From NCBI GenBank assembly GCA_049606855.1, contig JBMYVY010000012.1:1-64000 (forward strand): 64,000 nt of DNA. Reading direction: 5' to 3'. This stretch comes from JBELHR01 sp049606855 (GTDB lineage Bacteria > Bacteroidota > Bacteroidia > Flavobacteriales > Flavobacteriaceae). The position numbers and the translations under genes are program-made. The notes below the pieces were generated by a model. It was given only the letters and a program-made list of their open reading frames with translations. It searched no databases and was not told where the DNA came from. Of this stretch, positions 62,168 through 64,000 are shown piece after piece (position 1 is the stretch's first letter; each line of letters starts with the position of its first letter).

Positions 62168-63154
62168 TTAGTAATAAAATGGCATTTTTAAATTCGGGTT
62201 TGGACAAGCTGAAGCTCTTGTCTTTCTGCAGAATAAATTAAAGCCAATGGTTATTTGATGGAACCCTGATTGCTCAACAAGCACCTGTCCCACCTGTTTG
62301 GTATAGGTATAAGACATCATCATCCTTCCGAAATTAACACCGACAATGGGCGAAATATAATTCAGTTCACTCACCTGACTGGAATTAAAACTCTTTCTAT
62401 AGGAAGCGGCTGCCCAAATAAGACTTCGGTCTAGGGGTTTGTAAACCTTTAAATTGAAATCGACAAATAATTCTTTGGTGGCTTCAAAATACTTAAACAT
62501 TACTGAGGGTTCACTTTGAATAAAACGATTTTTTCCAAAATAATAACCCAAATTCACCAAATAGTTTCTCAGGTTTTGGTCCTCATATAGAACATCATCT
62601 CTATTGATGTCAGTTACAAATAAATTTTTTGCCGTGAAATATGAATAGAAGGCATCATAATAATAGGCCATAGATAAATCTGCATTGAAATACCCTCTAC
62701 TGGAAAGACTTTGATCACCCAAGGAGGGTGCATTTGGATCAAAATACGCATCAGACTGGAAATTATTTTCCATAACTGAACCTGAAAAACCAAATGACAA
62801 TTGATTAAACCTCCATCCACCAAGAGTAAGGTGGTAGGCATAGGTAGCTTGAACCCCTATTTGGTTGTGGTAACCATTTGCATCATTAAATAAGATAAAA
62901 CCGGCACCGGCCTTTTCACCGAGTTGACCATTATAACTCAAAGTTTGGAAAGACGGAGCATTATTTACCGATACCCATTGTTGCTGCGCAGTCAATCTAA
63001 GCTTTCCGCAATCTCCAATTCCAGCAGCAGAAGGATGAACCAAATAAATATTATCTGATAAGTAATCTGAATATACAGGCAAGGTTTCCTGTCCGCGAGA
63101 AATAAATGAGATAAGGCATAGAGCCAAAAAAAGGAAAACCTTAGTGGTTTGCAT
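62168..63154 (-). CDS. PorP/SprF family type IX secretion-associated outer-membrane protein
   Basis: 328 aa. Signal peptide ending FISRGQ. YSDYLSDNIYLVHPSAAGIGDCGKLRLTAQQQW is the family start (in the canonical form QYxxNxxxxNPAxAG). FQTLSYNGQLGEKAGAGFILFNDANGYHNQIGVQATYAYHL and the C-terminal PIVGVNFGRMMMSYTYTKQVGQ follow. Such barrels are often encoded beside large adhesins or gliding proteins secreted by the type IX system; no adhesin gene is adjacent here. A TATATTTG box lies just upstream of the start. Confidence 0.88.
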   Translation of the reverse strand: MQTTKVFLFLALCLISFISRGQETLPVYSDYLSDNIYLVHPSAAGIGDCGKLRLTAQQQWVSVNNAPSFQTLSYNGQLGEKAGAGFILFNDANGYHNQIGVQATYAYHLTLGGWRFNQLSFGFSGSVMENNFQSDAYFDPNAPSLGDQSLSSRGYFNADLSMAYYYDAFYSYFTAKNLFVTDINRDDVLYEDQNLRNYLVNLGYYFGKNRFIQSEPSVMFKYFEATKELFVDFNLKVYKPLDRSLIWAAASYRKSFNSSQVSELNYISPIVGVNFGRMMMSYTYTKQVGQVLVEQSGFHQITIGFNLFCRKTRASACPNPNLKMPFYY

Positions 63155-63295
63155 AGACTTAGGGGTATTATCTAATCAAATATATCAAAAAAAATCAGCT
63201 AATCCCCTCCCCTTTTCTCGGGAAAAGCTCAACTCGCTGAAAACTTAGTTATTACAGAACATTTTTTATTCTTAAATTTGAATAAAACACAATAC

Positions 63296-63859
63296 ATGAA
63301 AAATTTAGCTTTTATTCTTATTTTCTTTTTAAGCCTAACGATGCAAGCCCAAATGGAAGTTGGGGACATCAACCTTCCTGCTGTGAAGACAAACGAAATT
63401 GACAAAGAGCTCAATTTAAACGGAGCAGGTATTCGGGAAAAGTTTTGGATGGACTTATATGTTGGTTCGATGTATGTGGTTTCAAAAAATGAATCAGCAG
63501 AGTTTTATTGCTCTTCACAAGAGTCCGTATTGATGAAGTTGAATATCGTTTCAAATTTAATCACTTCTGAAAAAATGTTCAACGCTATAAATGAGGGTTT
63601 TGAGAATTCTGCTAAAAATCCGAATGCTGAATTAGCAAAAAAGATAGATCTCTTCAAAAATTTATTTACTTCAGAGGAGATTATTAAAGGGGATACTTTT
63701 ACTTTTTCTTTCGTTCCTTCAAAGGGCACCTACATTTACAAAAATGATACAGAAATTTCACTTCTTGAAGGAAATGATTTTCAAAAAGCACTTTTCGGAA
63801 TTTGGTTAGGAGAAAAACCTGCAGATAAAAACCTTAAAAAGAACCTATTAGGAAATTAA
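63296..63859 (+). CDS. Chalcone isomerase-like secreted protein
   Basis: 187 aa from the ATG at 63296, which begins the signal peptide MKNLAFILIFFLSLTMQAQ. VGDINLPAVKTNEIDKELNLNGAGIREKFWMDLYVGSMYV matches the bacterial chalcone-isomerase-like fold, with KGTYIYKNDTEISLLEGNDFQKALFGIWLGEKPADKNLKKNLLG at the end. Bacterial members are not known to isomerise chalcones; a lipid-binding or fatty-acid role has been proposed. A TAAATTTG -7-like box at 63273-63280 suggests its own promoter. Confidence 0.83.
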   Translation: MKNLAFILIFFLSLTMQAQMEVGDINLPAVKTNEIDKELNLNGAGIREKFWMDLYVGSMYVVSKNESAEFYCSSQESVLMKLNIVSNLITSEKMFNAINEGFENSAKNPNAELAKKIDLFKNLFTSEEIIKGDTFTFSFVPSKGTYIYKNDTEISLLEGNDFQKALFGIWLGEKPADKNLKKNLLGN

Positions 63860-63887
63860 TTTAAATTCCGTTATCTTTACTACATAC

Positions 63888-63931
63888 CACCTTACCCTCT
63901 TTAAATTTATAAATCAGGATAAGGTTTTTTT
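63888..63931 (+). terminator. Probable intrinsic terminator of the chalcone isomerase-like gene
   Basis: CCTTACCCT / AGGATAAGG stem (one mismatch), 17-nt loop, followed by seven T. Confidence 0.65.
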
Positions 63932-63961
63932 ATGGGATCTATTCTGTTAAGAATGGAGTAA

Positions 63962-64000
63962 ATGAAATCAATTAAAATACTTATTGCTTTCATAGTTTTA
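63962..64000 (+). CDS. Start of a gene, probable signal peptide (truncated by window end)
   Basis: ATG at 63962 opens MKSIKILIAFIVL, a Lys plus hydrophobic stretch typical of a signal peptide, running off the window. Thirteen codons only; no product can be named. Confidence 0.5.
   Translation, partial: MKSIKILIAFIVL

Noticed and set aside
1..64000. CRISPR arrays, insertion sequences, prophage, rRNA operons or att sites
   Set aside because: No direct-repeat spacer pattern, transposase/integrase frames or rRNA sequence seen; only one tRNA gene found and no integration signs next to it.

Overview
The window is a chromosomal segment of a flavobacterium (Bacteroidota, most likely Flavobacteriaceae). 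The DNA is AT-rich and carries lineage-typical genes: gliding genes gldB and gldC, two GLPGLI proteins, a PorP/SprF protein, DUF5686 and DUF6089 proteins, a split metH and a MetX-ThrA fusion. Nine intergenic regions hold the Bacteroidota promoter pattern TTG-N16-21-TAnnTTTG. I see no phage, insertion sequence or CRISPR array; gene order looks like core genome.

Layout. 1-600: 3' end of clpC. 0.6-9.7 kb: hutH, two thioredoxin-fold lipoproteins, then a minus-strand run rluF-tgt-lptF/G-eamA-accA. 9.7-10.4 kb: tRNA-Asp and trxA. 10.5-23 kb: methionine/SAM block (metF, metH in two parts, metZ, a metX-aspartokinase-homoserine dehydrogenase fusion, an O-acetylhomoserine sulfhydrylase, metK). 23-27.5 kb: outer-membrane barrel protein and two GLPGLI proteins. 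27.6-36.7 kb: deoxynucleoside kinase, membrane and soluble pyrophosphatases, DUF5686 protein, pdhB, etfBA. 36.8-43.1 kb: bifunctional nuclease, nupC, thyA, folA, sppA and a folK-deoxynucleoside kinase fusion. 43.1-45.6 kb: gldB-gldC, nadE and a 38-residue small ORF. 45.5-53.9 kb: dnaG, clpX, clpP, DEAD helicase, tig, hydrolase, pdxJ. 54-61.6 kb: envelope operon CBS protein-nadK-DUF6089-uppS-bamA-two skp/ompH genes, then murI. 61.6-64 kb: gamma carbonic anhydrase, PorP/SprF, chalcone isomerase-like protein and the start of one more gene.

The most striking part is RNA control of the methionine block. Within about 2 kb there is a SAM-I riboswitch before metX-thrA, a SAM-II-type riboswitch before metK, and between them a roughly 320-nt leader before the O-acetylhomoserine sulfhydrylase gene. 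That leader has its own promoter, two 15-codon leader peptides and two intrinsic terminators. The second peptide has 7 Met in 15 residues and sits in a textbook 1:2 / 2:3 / 3:4 attenuator arrangement, which suggests ribosome-mediated attenuation that senses methionine (or charged Met-tRNA) directly, beside two riboswitches that sense SAM.

Other points: overlapping face-to-face promoters for gldB and nadE, loss of all four zinc ligands in DnaG and of the cysteine ligands in Tgt, a FolK-deoxynucleoside kinase fusion, and an intrinsic terminator whose U-run abuts the start codon of the DUF5686 gene. All assignments come from reading sequence and family knowledge; no database search was run.
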